Part shown: positions 1 to 8,322 of the stretch, piece by piece | Numbering within the stretch: the first letter of the stretch is position 1 | How the letters are laid out: each line of letters begins with the position of its first letter | Assembly: GCA_016871805.1 (NCBI GenBank) | Contig: VHCG01000035.1 | Span: 1 to 43,558, forward strand | Origin: Verrucomicrobiota bacterium | GTDB lineage: Bacteria > Verrucomicrobiota > Verrucomicrobiia > Limisphaerales > UBA9464 | Length of the DNA stretch: 43,558 bases | Reading direction: 5' to 3' | The notes under the pieces: generated by a model | The model's input: only the letters and a program-made list of their open reading frames with translations | Databases searched by the model: none | Told to the model about the DNA's origin: nothing | Position numbers and translations under genes: made by a program

Positions 1-2292
1 GTGATCCGGTGGAGTCCCTATGCCGCACGTCCAGGCTGGGGACAGTTGAGCGACACCATCGAGATCACGCGGCAGTTGAACTTTGAATCCCTTGATGCCG
101 CGGGCACCGGGGTTGCGGTCTGGCTCTGCGGTCGGGACATCCGGGTTGAGGATTGCGACATCTACGCGGGCGGATTCCCCCTCCTGCTGGCGTTCATGTC
201 CGACGGAAGTCTCGTTCGGAACAACCGTCTCCACACGGGAAGGGGTGGGCTTGTCTGGGCCCAACGCGGCCGCAAGGTGATCTGGGAAAACAATCAGATG
301 CTGGGAGCGGACAACATGTCGCGGGCCGGCTGGAGCACGAAGGCTCATCCGTATTACGACCAGGTCTACTTCCGCGGCAACACGGTCGCCTTCGCCCAGT
401 CGGCCGATTACGAGATCGTCGGCTCGGATGGAGCGTCCCCGGTGTACTACGGAGGTGTGGCTTCGGCTTCCGGAACCTCGGTCCAACTCAACAAGCCGGT
501 GCGTTCCTGGCCATTCGAGCCGGAAGGACATCTGGCGTTTGTGATGGCCGGACGGGGGAAGGGGCAGGCGCGAACGATTCTGCGTGGCACCACGAACTCG
601 ATCGAAATCGACCGGCCATGGTCCGTGCCACTCGATTCCACCTCGCTCCTCGGCATCAACCACAGCCTGCGCCACTGGTTGATGGTGGGGAACCGCATTG
701 CCGACGGGGATTCAATGCAGATGTACGGACTGAACCACGAGGTGGTCTTCGCCGAGAACCGACTCGAACGCGTCGGCGGAAGTTCAGAGGCTGCCCTCCG
801 TTTTCTCGCGTTCCAACACACCAGTGATGGACCCGAGGCAGCGGAGCCTTCGTTCTTCTCCCAGATGCTGGGCAACCGTCTCGTGGCACCGCGGCTCGAC
901 ATGCGACGGTTCGAGTCCGGTACCGCCGCCATCGAGCTGAGCGGAGGGGACATCGATTCCCTCGGTCGGGCCGAGACGCCCTGCCTGATGAATGCCGCGG
1001 TCCTCCGGGGCAATGACGTGCACGGCGGCAAGATCCTCCTGTCGGTCGGAAGCCAGCTGCCCTTCCGTGCCGAGGACATCCTCATCGAGGACAATCGTAT
1101 CACCGACGCGCCTGAGGGACTGGACATCGGGGGGCGCACCGCAGGGGTCATGCTGCGTCGCAACCAGCTCGAGGGCGTACGGCGTCCGCTCGTGGGTGCA
1201 GGGATCGACGCGGCCTGGATTGAGCCGGGTCGCCGGATCGGATACTGGTTCGAGGCATTGGAAGGCGTGATCGGCCGACTCTCCAAGCGCCCGGTCCTCG
1301 ATCTCCGCCGGTTCCGCGACCAGGCGTCTCAACTCGGTGCCGTGGCGGAATCGGATCCGCGTTGGATGGAACTGAAGCGAGTGGTCGCGCAGGCAGTCAC
1401 CCAGTCGGTGCCGCCGCCGCACAACCCCGACCTGGCCGAAGTGCTTTTTGGAATCCGCCTCCACGCCTCTGCATCTGCTGGATTGAACAACACGGTGCAG
1501 CAGGGCACAGGCGGCGACGCCGACTGGGATGTGAATGTCGAAAATCGGGGAGGCGGGACTGCGATGATCCAGGTGCGACCCCAGTGGTCGCAAGGCTGGC
1601 AGAGTGAACAGGTTGCCGCCTCTGCGAACCCTCAATCCAACGCCACGTTCCGAATGCCGGTCCGCGTTCCTGTTGGCGCACGGGGGACGTTTGGGTTTCC
1701 CGCCACCGTCGAGGTCACCGTGGGCAATGCAACGGTGGCGTGGCAGGAGAGGCTCCACGCAGGACTTGGAGAGATCCGCGACTGGTTGGTGATTGGCCCG
1801 GAACTCCCCGGATCCACGGCGGAAGCGTCTTTCATCACGAATCGTGTCGATCAGTGGCGGTGGGATCAGCCCGTGCGTTTCGGTGCGAACGAGAAACCGT
1901 GGCAGCGCGTGGAGGGAGTCTCGATGCTCGCGTTCGGAAAATGGTGCCCAGCTCCGACCCAACCGTCAGCCGGTACGACGGGAGCATTTGCTGTAGCTGG
2001 GATCCAGGCTGACAGAGGGGTGTGGGTCGAATGGACGGCGGGCCTGGGTGGTCCGGGTTCCCGTCGGGAGTTGCAGTTCTACCTCGACGGAAGGGAGCTG
2101 TTCGACCTGAGGCTGGGGCGCGAGACGTGGTCCCCCAAGCGCCTGCCCATGTTCCTGAATCGGGGCCGGCATATGATTCTCGTGGTGGCGCGGACCCGCG
2201 ACCAACTGCCTGAAGTCTCGCTGTCCATCCGCGAACTGAATGACGACGGCGGTGGCCTGGTGCGCCCGGTCGCGCCGTGGGTCAGGGATTGA
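1..2292 (+). CDS. Right-handed beta-helix exported protein, 5'-truncated
   Basis: The frame is open from the first base of the window to a TGA at 2290-2292 (763 codons shown). It begins with GTG and has no signal peptide, so the true start is probably upstream of the window. Residues about 20-410 carry recurring short beta-strand turns with Asn ladders, for example VRNNRLH, WENNQM, AENRLE and IEDNRITD. This pattern is typical of right-handed parallel beta-helix proteins such as pectate lyase-like or polysaccharide-processing folds. Residues about 500-580 look like a beta-sandwich module, and the last 180 residues another all-beta domain. No catalytic residues can be assigned. The next plus-strand gene starts about 1 kb downstream. 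A role in binding or cutting polysaccharide at the cell surface is inferred from the fold only. Confidence 0.7.
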   Translation: MIRWSPYAARPGWGQLSDTIEITRQLNFESLDAAGTGVAVWLCGRDIRVEDCDIYAGGFPLLLAFMSDGSLVRNNRLHTGRGGLVWAQRGRKVIWENNQMLGADNMSRAGWSTKAHPYYDQVYFRGNTVAFAQSADYEIVGSDGASPVYYGGVASASGTSVQLNKPVRSWPFEPEGHLAFVMAGRGKGQARTILRGTTNSIEIDRPWSVPLDSTSLLGINHSLRHWLMVGNRIADGDSMQMYGLNHEVVFAENRLERVGGSSEAALRFLAFQHTSDGPEAAEPSFFSQMLGNRLVAPRLDMRRFESGTAAIELSGGDIDSLGRAETPCLMNAAVLRGNDVHGGKILLSVGSQLPFRAEDILIEDNRITDAPEGLDIGGRTAGVMLRRNQLEGVRRPLVGAGIDAAWIEPGRRIGYWFEALEGVIGRLSKRPVLDLRRFRDQASQLGAVAESDPRWMELKRVVAQAVTQSVPPPHNPDLAEVLFGIRLHASASAGLNNTVQQGTGGDADWDVNVENRGGGTAMIQVRPQWSQGWQSEQVAASANPQSNATFRMPVRVPVGARGTFGFPATVEVTVGNATVAWQERLHAGLGEIRDWLVIGPELPGSTAEASFITNRVDQWRWDQPVRFGANEKPWQRVEGVSMLAFGKWCPAPTQPSAGTTGAFAVAGIQADRGVWVEWTAGLGGPGSRRELQFYLDGRELFDLRLGRETWSPKRLPMFLNRGRHMILVVARTRDQLPEVSLSIRELNDDGGGLVRPVAPWVRD

Positions 2293-3294
2293 GCCGAACC
2301 CCCTGCCGACTTCTTGGCGGACCGGGATCGGGTTGATCGAGCCCGATCGGGGCCGGTTTCCGGACATCGTCCCCGCCCCACCGGAGAAGGGTAGGGCGGA
2401 AGCTCTTACCTCCCTGACATCATCGCGCCCTTGGACATCTCCTTCACCCAAATCAGACGACCAGTGGGTCCGAGAGACACCTCGCAATCGGATCCACCGC
2501 CATAAACCCCGGGGTAGCATGTGATGCCAAGACGCAAGATGTCGCCTACCTTTCTGGCATACAGAACCTTCAATTCCTTCGTTCCGCTCCGAGCCTCATC
2601 CGCCCTTTTGCCAGTTCGATCGCATCGACCTACGAAATCGTGTGCCCCGGGGAAAGGTACTCCATTGCCTCTCCATCCTCGGAGATCCGAACGGTTGCAA
2701 CAGTGGATGGGTCTTCATCCTTGGTTCGAATGCCAATCCACCACCGTCCCGAACCCGTCTCATGGGCTTGGAACTCGATCTCCCCTCCGGTCAATCCCTT
2801 GAGCAACGCCTGTTCCCTGGCGATCTGAACGATCCGGTCGGCTGGCAACTGAACCTCCACCCGGGCGGGTGATTCCTCCGATGCGATAGAGGTAGGTCTG
2901 TCTGCAACGCCTCTTCTTTACAGGGGATCAATGGCATTCGTGCTGTTCGACCTGGGAGCTGTTTCCAAACGCCTGTCACATCCTGCGAGGACGATGACCC
3001 CGATTGTGGCGGCCAACAGACGATGCGGGTGGACCGAGGTAAAATTCACGGGGTGCAGGAAAGGCCCATGTGGTGTTGAGGCCATTCGAATGCAACCTGA
3101 TCCTACTGGTTTTGGAGAAGCCCACCTTCGATCGATGGGCTGCAATTGGAACCTGGGTCCTGCGACTCTTTTTAGCGCGGACACCAGACCCGAGCTCGTT
3201 TTCGATCGAGCACTGCCCCATCGATTGGCTTCGTTCGTCGACTTTTTCGCCTGTTACGATCCATCCTGATGCGCCCTCTTCACCTGGAGTCCTT
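2293..3294. other. 1-kb gap between exported-protein genes
   Basis: No intact gene is supported here. The only coding signal is the decayed antisense lipoprotein described separately. Short plus-strand open frames in this stretch have no recognisable content. The last 245 bases, before the hydrolase start at 3295, presumably hold its promoter, but I see no convincing -35/-10 pair. Confidence 0.5.
2406..3049 (-). pseudogene. Decayed two-domain PepSY-like lipoprotein
   Basis: Reading the minus strand from GTG at 3049 gives a lipoprotein signal: HPHR, then a hydrophobic run LLAATIGVIVLAGC with the lipobox Cys at residue 24. The frame meets TAA at 2918-2920 after NAIDPL. The same frame then continues with convincing protein (LPADRIVQIAREQALLKG ... 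VRISEDGEAMEYLSPG) to a TAG at 2630-2632. Beyond it the frame reads VDAIELAKGRMRLGAE. After a one-base shift near 2560-2580 it reads LYARKVGDILRLGITCYPG ... VSLGPTGRLIWVKEM, ending at TAA 2406-2408. The two halves resemble each other: a helix (IVQIAREQ / AIELAKGR), then strands ending in a turn before a last strand. This suggests a tandem small alpha/beta domain like PepSY (inference). Two stops plus one shift argue for decay. Alternatively, only the 76-residue piece 2630-2860 is expressed. Confidence 0.5.
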
Positions 3295-5637
3295 ATGAAG
3301 CCCGCCGGACCTCTGTTGCCATCCGTGACCGTCACGTGGGTTCGGTACCCACGGGGTCGACGTCGGAGTCTATCCACGGCTAGGAGTGCCCTTCTGTGGA
3401 TGATCGTCACCCTAGGTGCTACCACGGCAGCGGAGCCGGCATCCGCTGTTCTGCCCGGTACCGAACCGCTTGAGGCCGGCAGGGGAGGCGTAGGGAATTG
3501 GGATGGTGTCCTCGACGCCGCCATCCGGAGGGCGAAGGCGGCCAGACCCCAAAGGTGGCATCGGGATTTGTCCTCGGCGGAAAACTACACCCGGTCCATC
3601 GCCACGAACCGAGCCCGGCTCGCACAGATTCTAGGGGTCCGTGATCCACGGGTGGCCTTCGACTCACCGATGTTGGTTGCCACTCTTGAGGAACCGGCCC
3701 TCGTGGCGAGGAGTGGGGCCTATGACATCTTGCGGGTCCGCTGGCCGGCATTTGGCGAGGTGCACGGCGAGGGATTGCTCCTCGAGCCCCGCAGTCACCG
3801 AGCGAAGGCTTCTGTTGTTGCCATCCCTGACTGCGAGCAGACCCCGGAGCAGCTCGTCGGGCTCCAGCCCGGCGTCGACCTGGAGTCCCAGTTCGCCAGG
3901 CACCTGGCCGAGAGCGGGTGTCGGGTGATTGTCCCGGTGCTGATCGACCGCGCTGTGGAGGTGCGCGGACGTGATGGATTCCGGGCCTATTCCAGACAGC
4001 CCATGACCAGTCGGGAGTTCCTCTTCAGACCCGCCTACCAACTCGGTCGACACCTCATCGGATATGAGGTGCAGAAAGTCCTCGCTGCTGTCGATTGGCT
4101 GACCCTGGACCACACCCCGGTCGGCGTGATCGGCTATGGAGAAGGAGGTCTCCTGGCCTTCTATGCTGCGGCGATCGATACCCGGATCCAGGCGTCCGGG
4201 GTCTCGGGCTATTTCGATTCCCGCGAGCATCACTGGAGCGAACCTTTCGACCGGAGCGTGTTCTCGCTGCTGACGGAGTTCGGGGATGCCGAGATCGCCA
4301 CCCTGATCCTGCCCCGTCGGTTGCTTATCGAAGCCTGCCGCACTCCGAGCGTGTCGGTGGTGGCGCCCGGGGGAAGTCGGGGTGGGGTTCGATCGCCGGA
4401 TCTCCAGACGGTCCGCTCCGAGGTTAGACGGGCGGACGAGCTGGTGGAGGGACTCCAGCCGCCGGTTCGAATCGATCTGATCCCGAGTGCCGAAGGACAG
4501 GGGCGTTTCGGAACTCCGGAGCTGTTGCGTGCCTTTCTGGGCGCCTTGGATCCCGAAGCAAAACTCGCGGCTGTCTCAGAGGATCTGATGGCGCGCGGCC
4601 GAGGGTTTGATCCCAAGGCCCGCCAGGTCCGGCAGATGCAGGAACTGGATCGTCACAACCAGGCGCTGTTGGCCCGCAGTGGACAGGAACGCGCCCGGTT
4701 CCTGTCGCGGCTCGACTCCTCCTCGCTCGAAAGCCACCTGGCCACCAAGGGTCCCTACATCGAACACCTCCGGCGGGAGATCCTTGGCCGCATTGAGACC
4801 CCGCTCTTGCCGTATGGGGCCAGGTCACGACTGCGGTATGACGAGCCCAAATGGCGCTGCTACGAGGTCCAGCTGGATGTCCTTACTGGCGCCAATGCAT
4901 TCGGCCTTCTGGTAATCCCCAAGCTCCTGCGTCCGGGTGAGCGACGACCCGTGGTGGTGTGTCAGCACGGTGGTGGAGGCGATCCCGACCAACTCGTGAA
5001 GGATGAGGCCGGAGCCTACCACGCGTTTGCCGCCCATCTGGCCGAGGAGGGGTTCGTCACGTTCTCCCCTTTGGTCATGTTCCCACCCCCGGACAGCCTC
5101 GTTCGCAAGTGCAACAGCGTCGGGCTGACCCAATACGCCTACATCGCAGCGATGCACCAGCAGATCGTCGATTGGCTCCGTACCCAGCCGTTTGTTGCAC
5201 CCGACCGGATCGGTCTCTATGGACTCTCCTGGGGCGGCAAGACCGCGATGCGGATGCCGCTGCTCGTGGATGGCTATGCGATGACGGTGGTGTCGGGTGA
5301 CTTCAACGAGTGGACCTGGAAGACGACGACCACGGACAGCGACTACAGCTACGTGTTCCAGCCCGAGCCCTACATCTTCGAGTTCAACCTCGGGAGCACA
5401 TACGGGTACGCCGAGATGGCGGCCCTGATTGCACCCCGTCCCTTTATGGTGGAACGAGGCCATGCCGATCCGGTGGGCGCCGATGAGCAGGTGGGCCTTG
5501 AGTTTGCCAAGGTCCGACGCCTCTACGAGGCCCAGTTGAGGGTACCAGAGAACTGCGACATTGAGTGGTTTGTAGGCGGCCACGAGATTCATCTGGATCA
5601 GACACTTCGGTTCCTTCACCGCCACCTCGACCGGTGA
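3295..5637 (+). CDS. Exported tandem alpha/beta hydrolase (dienelactone hydrolase/acetyl xylan esterase-like)
   Basis: I place the start at ATG 3295, preceded by GGAG at 3286-3289. The first 45 residues then form a signal peptide (Arg-rich stretch, hydrophobic SALLWMIVTLGATTAA). The frame is open further upstream but codes nothing sensible there. The 780-residue product holds two alpha/beta hydrolase halves. The first (about 100-430) has its nucleophile elbow as GYGEGG at residue 280, so the usual Ser of GxSxG is Gly and this half is probably not a Ser hydrolase. The second (about 510-780) has GLSWGG with Ser645, a plausible acid Asp725 (GHADPVG) and His763 (GGHEIH), so it is likely the catalytic half. 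Related PVC proteins are annotated as acetyl xylan esterase or dienelactone hydrolase-like. The substrate is unknown; sugar-ester cleavage outside the cytoplasm is inferred. Confidence 0.75.
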   Translation: MKPAGPLLPSVTVTWVRYPRGRRRSLSTARSALLWMIVTLGATTAAEPASAVLPGTEPLEAGRGGVGNWDGVLDAAIRRAKAARPQRWHRDLSSAENYTRSIATNRARLAQILGVRDPRVAFDSPMLVATLEEPALVARSGAYDILRVRWPAFGEVHGEGLLLEPRSHRAKASVVAIPDCEQTPEQLVGLQPGVDLESQFARHLAESGCRVIVPVLIDRAVEVRGRDGFRAYSRQPMTSREFLFRPAYQLGRHLIGYEVQKVLAAVDWLTLDHTPVGVIGYGEGGLLAFYAAAIDTRIQASGVSGYFDSREHHWSEPFDRSVFSLLTEFGDAEIATLILPRRLLIEACRTPSVSVVAPGGSRGGVRSPDLQTVRSEVRRADELVEGLQPPVRIDLIPSAEGQGRFGTPELLRAFLGALDPEAKLAAVSEDLMARGRGFDPKARQVRQMQELDRHNQALLARSGQERARFLSRLDSSSLESHLATKGPYIEHLRREILGRIETPLLPYGARSRLRYDEPKWRCYEVQLDVLTGANAFGLLVIPKLLRPGERRPVVVCQHGGGGDPDQLVKDEAGAYHAFAAHLAEEGFVTFSPLVMFPPPDSLVRKCNSVGLTQYAYIAAMHQQIVDWLRTQPFVAPDRIGLYGLSWGGKTAMRMPLLVDGYAMTVVSGDFNEWTWKTTTTDSDYSYVFQPEPYIFEFNLGSTYGYAEMAALIAPRPFMVERGHADPVGADEQVGLEFAKVRRLYEAQLRVPENCDIEWFVGGHEIHLDQTLRFLHRHLDR

Positions 5638-5735
5638 GGTCGATCGCCAACTCAGGAATTGGAGATTCGGTGGACGGTGGATACGGTCAGGAAATCTCCC
5701 TGCGATCCGGCGAACTGCTCGGAACGCGAATTGGC

Positions 5736-7202
5736 ATGCACTTCTCCGAGGGACATCAGATCCGACGACGCACTGACCAAGGCTGGAAGGCGATCCTGAG
5801 GATCAGGCTGGGTCTCTTCGTCGCTGCCCTGATGCAGGGGATGATGTCGGTGGCTACCGCGGCCGAACCCAATCCTGCCAACCGGCCAGACCCTGGGTCT
5901 CACTGGTCGTTTCGCCCGGTGCACCCACCCGCGGTGCCCTCAGCAACCTCCTCCTGGGGCCGCAACCCTGTGGACGCGTTCCTGTCAGACCGCCATCGGA
6001 ACCTGGGATTACGCCCAGTCGAGCCGGCATCGCCCAACGTCCTGCTCCGTCGCCTGTACATCGATCTGGTCGGCGTACCGCCCACCACGGCGGAGCTTCA
6101 GGACTTCGTTTCGGATCCTTCCGAGGAGCGGTATGTGGAGGTGGTCGAACGCCTGTTGGCCAGTCCCCGACACGGCGAGCGATGGGGTCGGCATTGGATG
6201 GATGTCTGGCGCTACAGCGACTGGGCTGGCCATGGGGCCGAGGTCCGCGAGAGCCAGCCTCACATCTGGCGGTGGCGGGACTGGATCGTCGAGTCCGTGA
6301 ACACGGACAAGCCCTACGACCAGATGATCGTCGAGATGTTGGCGGCCGATGAACTGGCACCCCTCGATTCCGGGTCGCTCCGGGCGACAGGGTTCCTGGT
6401 CCGCAATTGGTTCCGGTACAACCGCAACGTCTGGATCGAGGCCACGGTGGAACATACCGCCAAGGCGTTCCTCGGCCTCACGGTGAACTGTGCCCGCTGC
6501 CACGAGCACAAATCGGATCCGATCTCCCAGATGGACTTCTACCGGATGCGCGCGTTCTTCGAACCGTATGACATCCGGACCGTCTCCATGACGGAGGGGG
6601 GCGATCCCAACGCCAACAGCCTAGTCCAGGCGTTCGACGGTCGCCTGGCGGATCCGACGTTTGTCTTCACCCGCGGTGACGAGGCCCGGCCGGAGACGAA
6701 TCAACCGGTGAATCCGCAGATCCTGGAGTTCCTGATGGCAAGGCCTGCGGAGATCCGAGAGGTGACGATGCCGTTGGAGAGCTTCTACCCGGCGTTGACC
6801 GAGAAAGCCCTGAAATCGGCGTTGGCCCTCAGCGATGCGGCCGTGTCGACTGCCGAGAAGAAGGCCGAGGCGGCGTGGGCCACCGCGCTGGCGGCCGAAA
6901 AGGATATCGAGGCCTCACGGTTGTCGGCGGATCTGGCCAGCCACCAGGCCGCATTCGCCCGGGCCGAAGGCGTGGCTCTCCGAAGCCGGATTGTCGCCGA
7001 GCAGCTGAAACAGGGGCTCGTCCCCGGCGATCTGGACTCCGCAGCCCGAGCGGCAGGAGCCGCAGAACATCAGGTCAAGGTTGCCGCAGCCGAGGTGGCC
7101 GTGGCTGAGGCCGTCGCCGCACTCCAAAAAAACCGCAGCCCGAGCGGCAGGAGCCGCAGAACATCAGGTCAAGGTTGCCGCAGCCGAGGTGGCCGTGGCT
7201 GA
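5736..7202 (+). CDS. DUF1549 half of a frameshifted DUF1549/DUF1553 protein
   Basis: This is the 5' part of one gene broken at the 91-bp duplication. I chose ATG 5736, which gives a signal peptide (hydrophobic LGLFVAALMQGMMSVATAA). GTG 5670 with GGAG at 5661-5664 has a better ribosome site but a 45-residue leader. DUF1549 spans residues about 60-260, with the family signature LLRRLYIDLVGVPPT and HGERWGRHWMDVWRYSD. A CARCH haem-type motif (Cys252, Cys255, His256) sits at the usual place (NCARCHEHKSDPI). The N-terminal Planctomycete-type cytochrome domain found in many relatives is absent. After residue 350 comes an Ala/Glu-rich coiled coil, where the frame breaks. Codons beyond about 7130 are out of frame. 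The DUF1501 gene follows, the usual PVC pairing. The function of the family is not established. Confidence 0.8.
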   Translation: MHFSEGHQIRRRTDQGWKAILRIRLGLFVAALMQGMMSVATAAEPNPANRPDPGSHWSFRPVHPPAVPSATSSWGRNPVDAFLSDRHRNLGLRPVEPASPNVLLRRLYIDLVGVPPTTAELQDFVSDPSEERYVEVVERLLASPRHGERWGRHWMDVWRYSDWAGHGAEVRESQPHIWRWRDWIVESVNTDKPYDQMIVEMLAADELAPLDSGSLRATGFLVRNWFRYNRNVWIEATVEHTAKAFLGLTVNCARCHEHKSDPISQMDFYRMRAFFEPYDIRTVSMTEGGDPNANSLVQAFDGRLADPTFVFTRGDEARPETNQPVNPQILEFLMARPAEIREVTMPLESFYPALTEKALKSALALSDAAVSTAEKKAEAAWATALAAEKDIEASRLSADLASHQAAFARAEGVALRSRIVAEQLKQGLVPGDLDSAARAAGAAEHQVKVAAAEVAVAEAVAALQKNRSPSGRSRRTSGQGCRSRGGRG

Positions 7203-7223
7203 GGCCGTCGCCGCACTCCAAAA
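7039..7223 (+). repeat. 91-bp direct repeat with AAA spacer
   Basis: Bases 7039-7129 recur without mismatch at 7133-7223. Only AAA (7130-7132) separates the copies, giving an offset of 94 nt. As 94 is not a multiple of three, the second copy throws the DUF1549/DUF1553 gene out of frame. Subtracting 94 nt puts the downstream frame exactly in register with the upstream one. It is either a recent tandem duplication or an unmerged contig overlap. Confidence 0.95.
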
Positions 7224-8322
7224 GGTGCCCCGCGCACCGAAGCCGAACGACCCTGCCGCGACTGGTGCGCCCGAGTCAAAACCCGACCCCAAGCTCCAGG
7301 AGGCCCTCGCCGCCGCGGAGAAGAAGTTGGCCGAATCGCGGGATGCGCTGGGAGCCGCCCGCAAGGCGGCGCTGGAACCGTCGACGAACTACACCGCCCT
7401 CGGCCCCGTCTACCCGAAGACCTCCACCGGACGGCGCCTCGGCCTCGCGCGTTGGATCGCCCACCGGGACAACCCGCTGACCGCGCGGGTGGCCATGAAT
7501 CAGCTCTGGATGCGGCACATGGGCAGCCCGCTGGTTCCGACCGTGTTTGATTTCGGCCGTGCCGGACAGCCGCCGACCCATCCTGAGTTGCTCGACTGGC
7601 TCGCTGCCGAGTTCCTGCAGCAGAACTGGAGTCTGAAGGCGATGCACCGCCTCATCGTGACGTCCTCGGCCTATCGGATGAAGACGTCCGGTGGGACCGT
7701 TGCGGAACACAACCACGCCAAGGATCCCGACAACCGATACCTTTGGCGGATGAACGTTCGGAGGGTCGAGGCCGAGGTGGTTCGGGACAGTCTGCTTCAG
7801 GTCAGTGGGGGTCTGGACTCGACCATGGGTGGCCCGGAATTGGATCAGGGCGCGGGCGAATCCTCGACCCGTCGCAGCCTCTACTTCCGGCACGCCAAGG
7901 AGAAGGTGATGGAGTTCACACAGACCTTCGACGGTCCCGGCGTGGCCGAGTGCTATCGGCGCGACGAGAGCATCGTCCCGCAGCAGGCGCTCGCGCTGGC
8001 CAACAGTGTGCTCGTGAAGTCCCAGTCCCGTCGGCTGGCGCAGACCCTCAGCGACTCGCTTGGCGAGCCGGCCTCGGACGAGCCCTTCATCCGGGCCGCC
8101 TTCACAAGGATCCTCGGTCGGCCGCCCACACCGGAGGAGATGGCAGCCTGCCAGGAATTCCTCGGGCGACAGGCAGCCCTGCTGTCGGACCCTTCCGGTC
8201 TCACACCCGCCTCGGTGGGCGACGCCTCCCAGGTGCCTCCCTCAAAGGATCCAATACGCCGAGCGAAGGAAGACCTGATTGTCGTCCTCCTCAATCACAA
8301 CGACTTCGTGAGCATCCGATGA
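7081..8322 (+). CDS. DUF1553 half of the frameshifted DUF1549/DUF1553 protein
   Basis: This frame carries on the same protein once 94 nt are removed, which would give one product of about 830 residues from start 5736. It opens with the end of the Ala-rich coiled coil (EALAAAEKKLAESRDALGAA). The DUF1553 domain follows, with family hallmarks: GRRLGLARWIAHRDNPLTAR, VAMNQLWMRHMG, a TVFDFGRAGQPPTHPELLDW block, SLKAMHRLIVTSSAYRM, YLWRMNVRRVEAEVVRDSLL, and PQQALALANSVLV. The stop TGA at 8320-8322 overlaps the ATG of the DUF1501 gene (ATGA), so translation is probably coupled. If the duplication is real, this half lacks its own signal peptide and the gene is a pseudogene. If it is an assembly error, the gene is intact. 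Confidence 0.8.
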   Translation: MPQPRWPWLRPSPHSKKTAARAAGAAEHQVKVAAAEVAVAEAVAALQKVPRAPKPNDPAATGAPESKPDPKLQEALAAAEKKLAESRDALGAARKAALEPSTNYTALGPVYPKTSTGRRLGLARWIAHRDNPLTARVAMNQLWMRHMGSPLVPTVFDFGRAGQPPTHPELLDWLAAEFLQQNWSLKAMHRLIVTSSAYRMKTSGGTVAEHNHAKDPDNRYLWRMNVRRVEAEVVRDSLLQVSGGLDSTMGGPELDQGAGESSTRRSLYFRHAKEKVMEFTQTFDGPGVAECYRRDESIVPQQALALANSVLVKSQSRRLAQTLSDSLGEPASDEPFIRAAFTRILGRPPTPEEMAACQEFLGRQAALLSDPSGLTPASVGDASQVPPSKDPIRRAKEDLIVVLLNHNDFVSIR

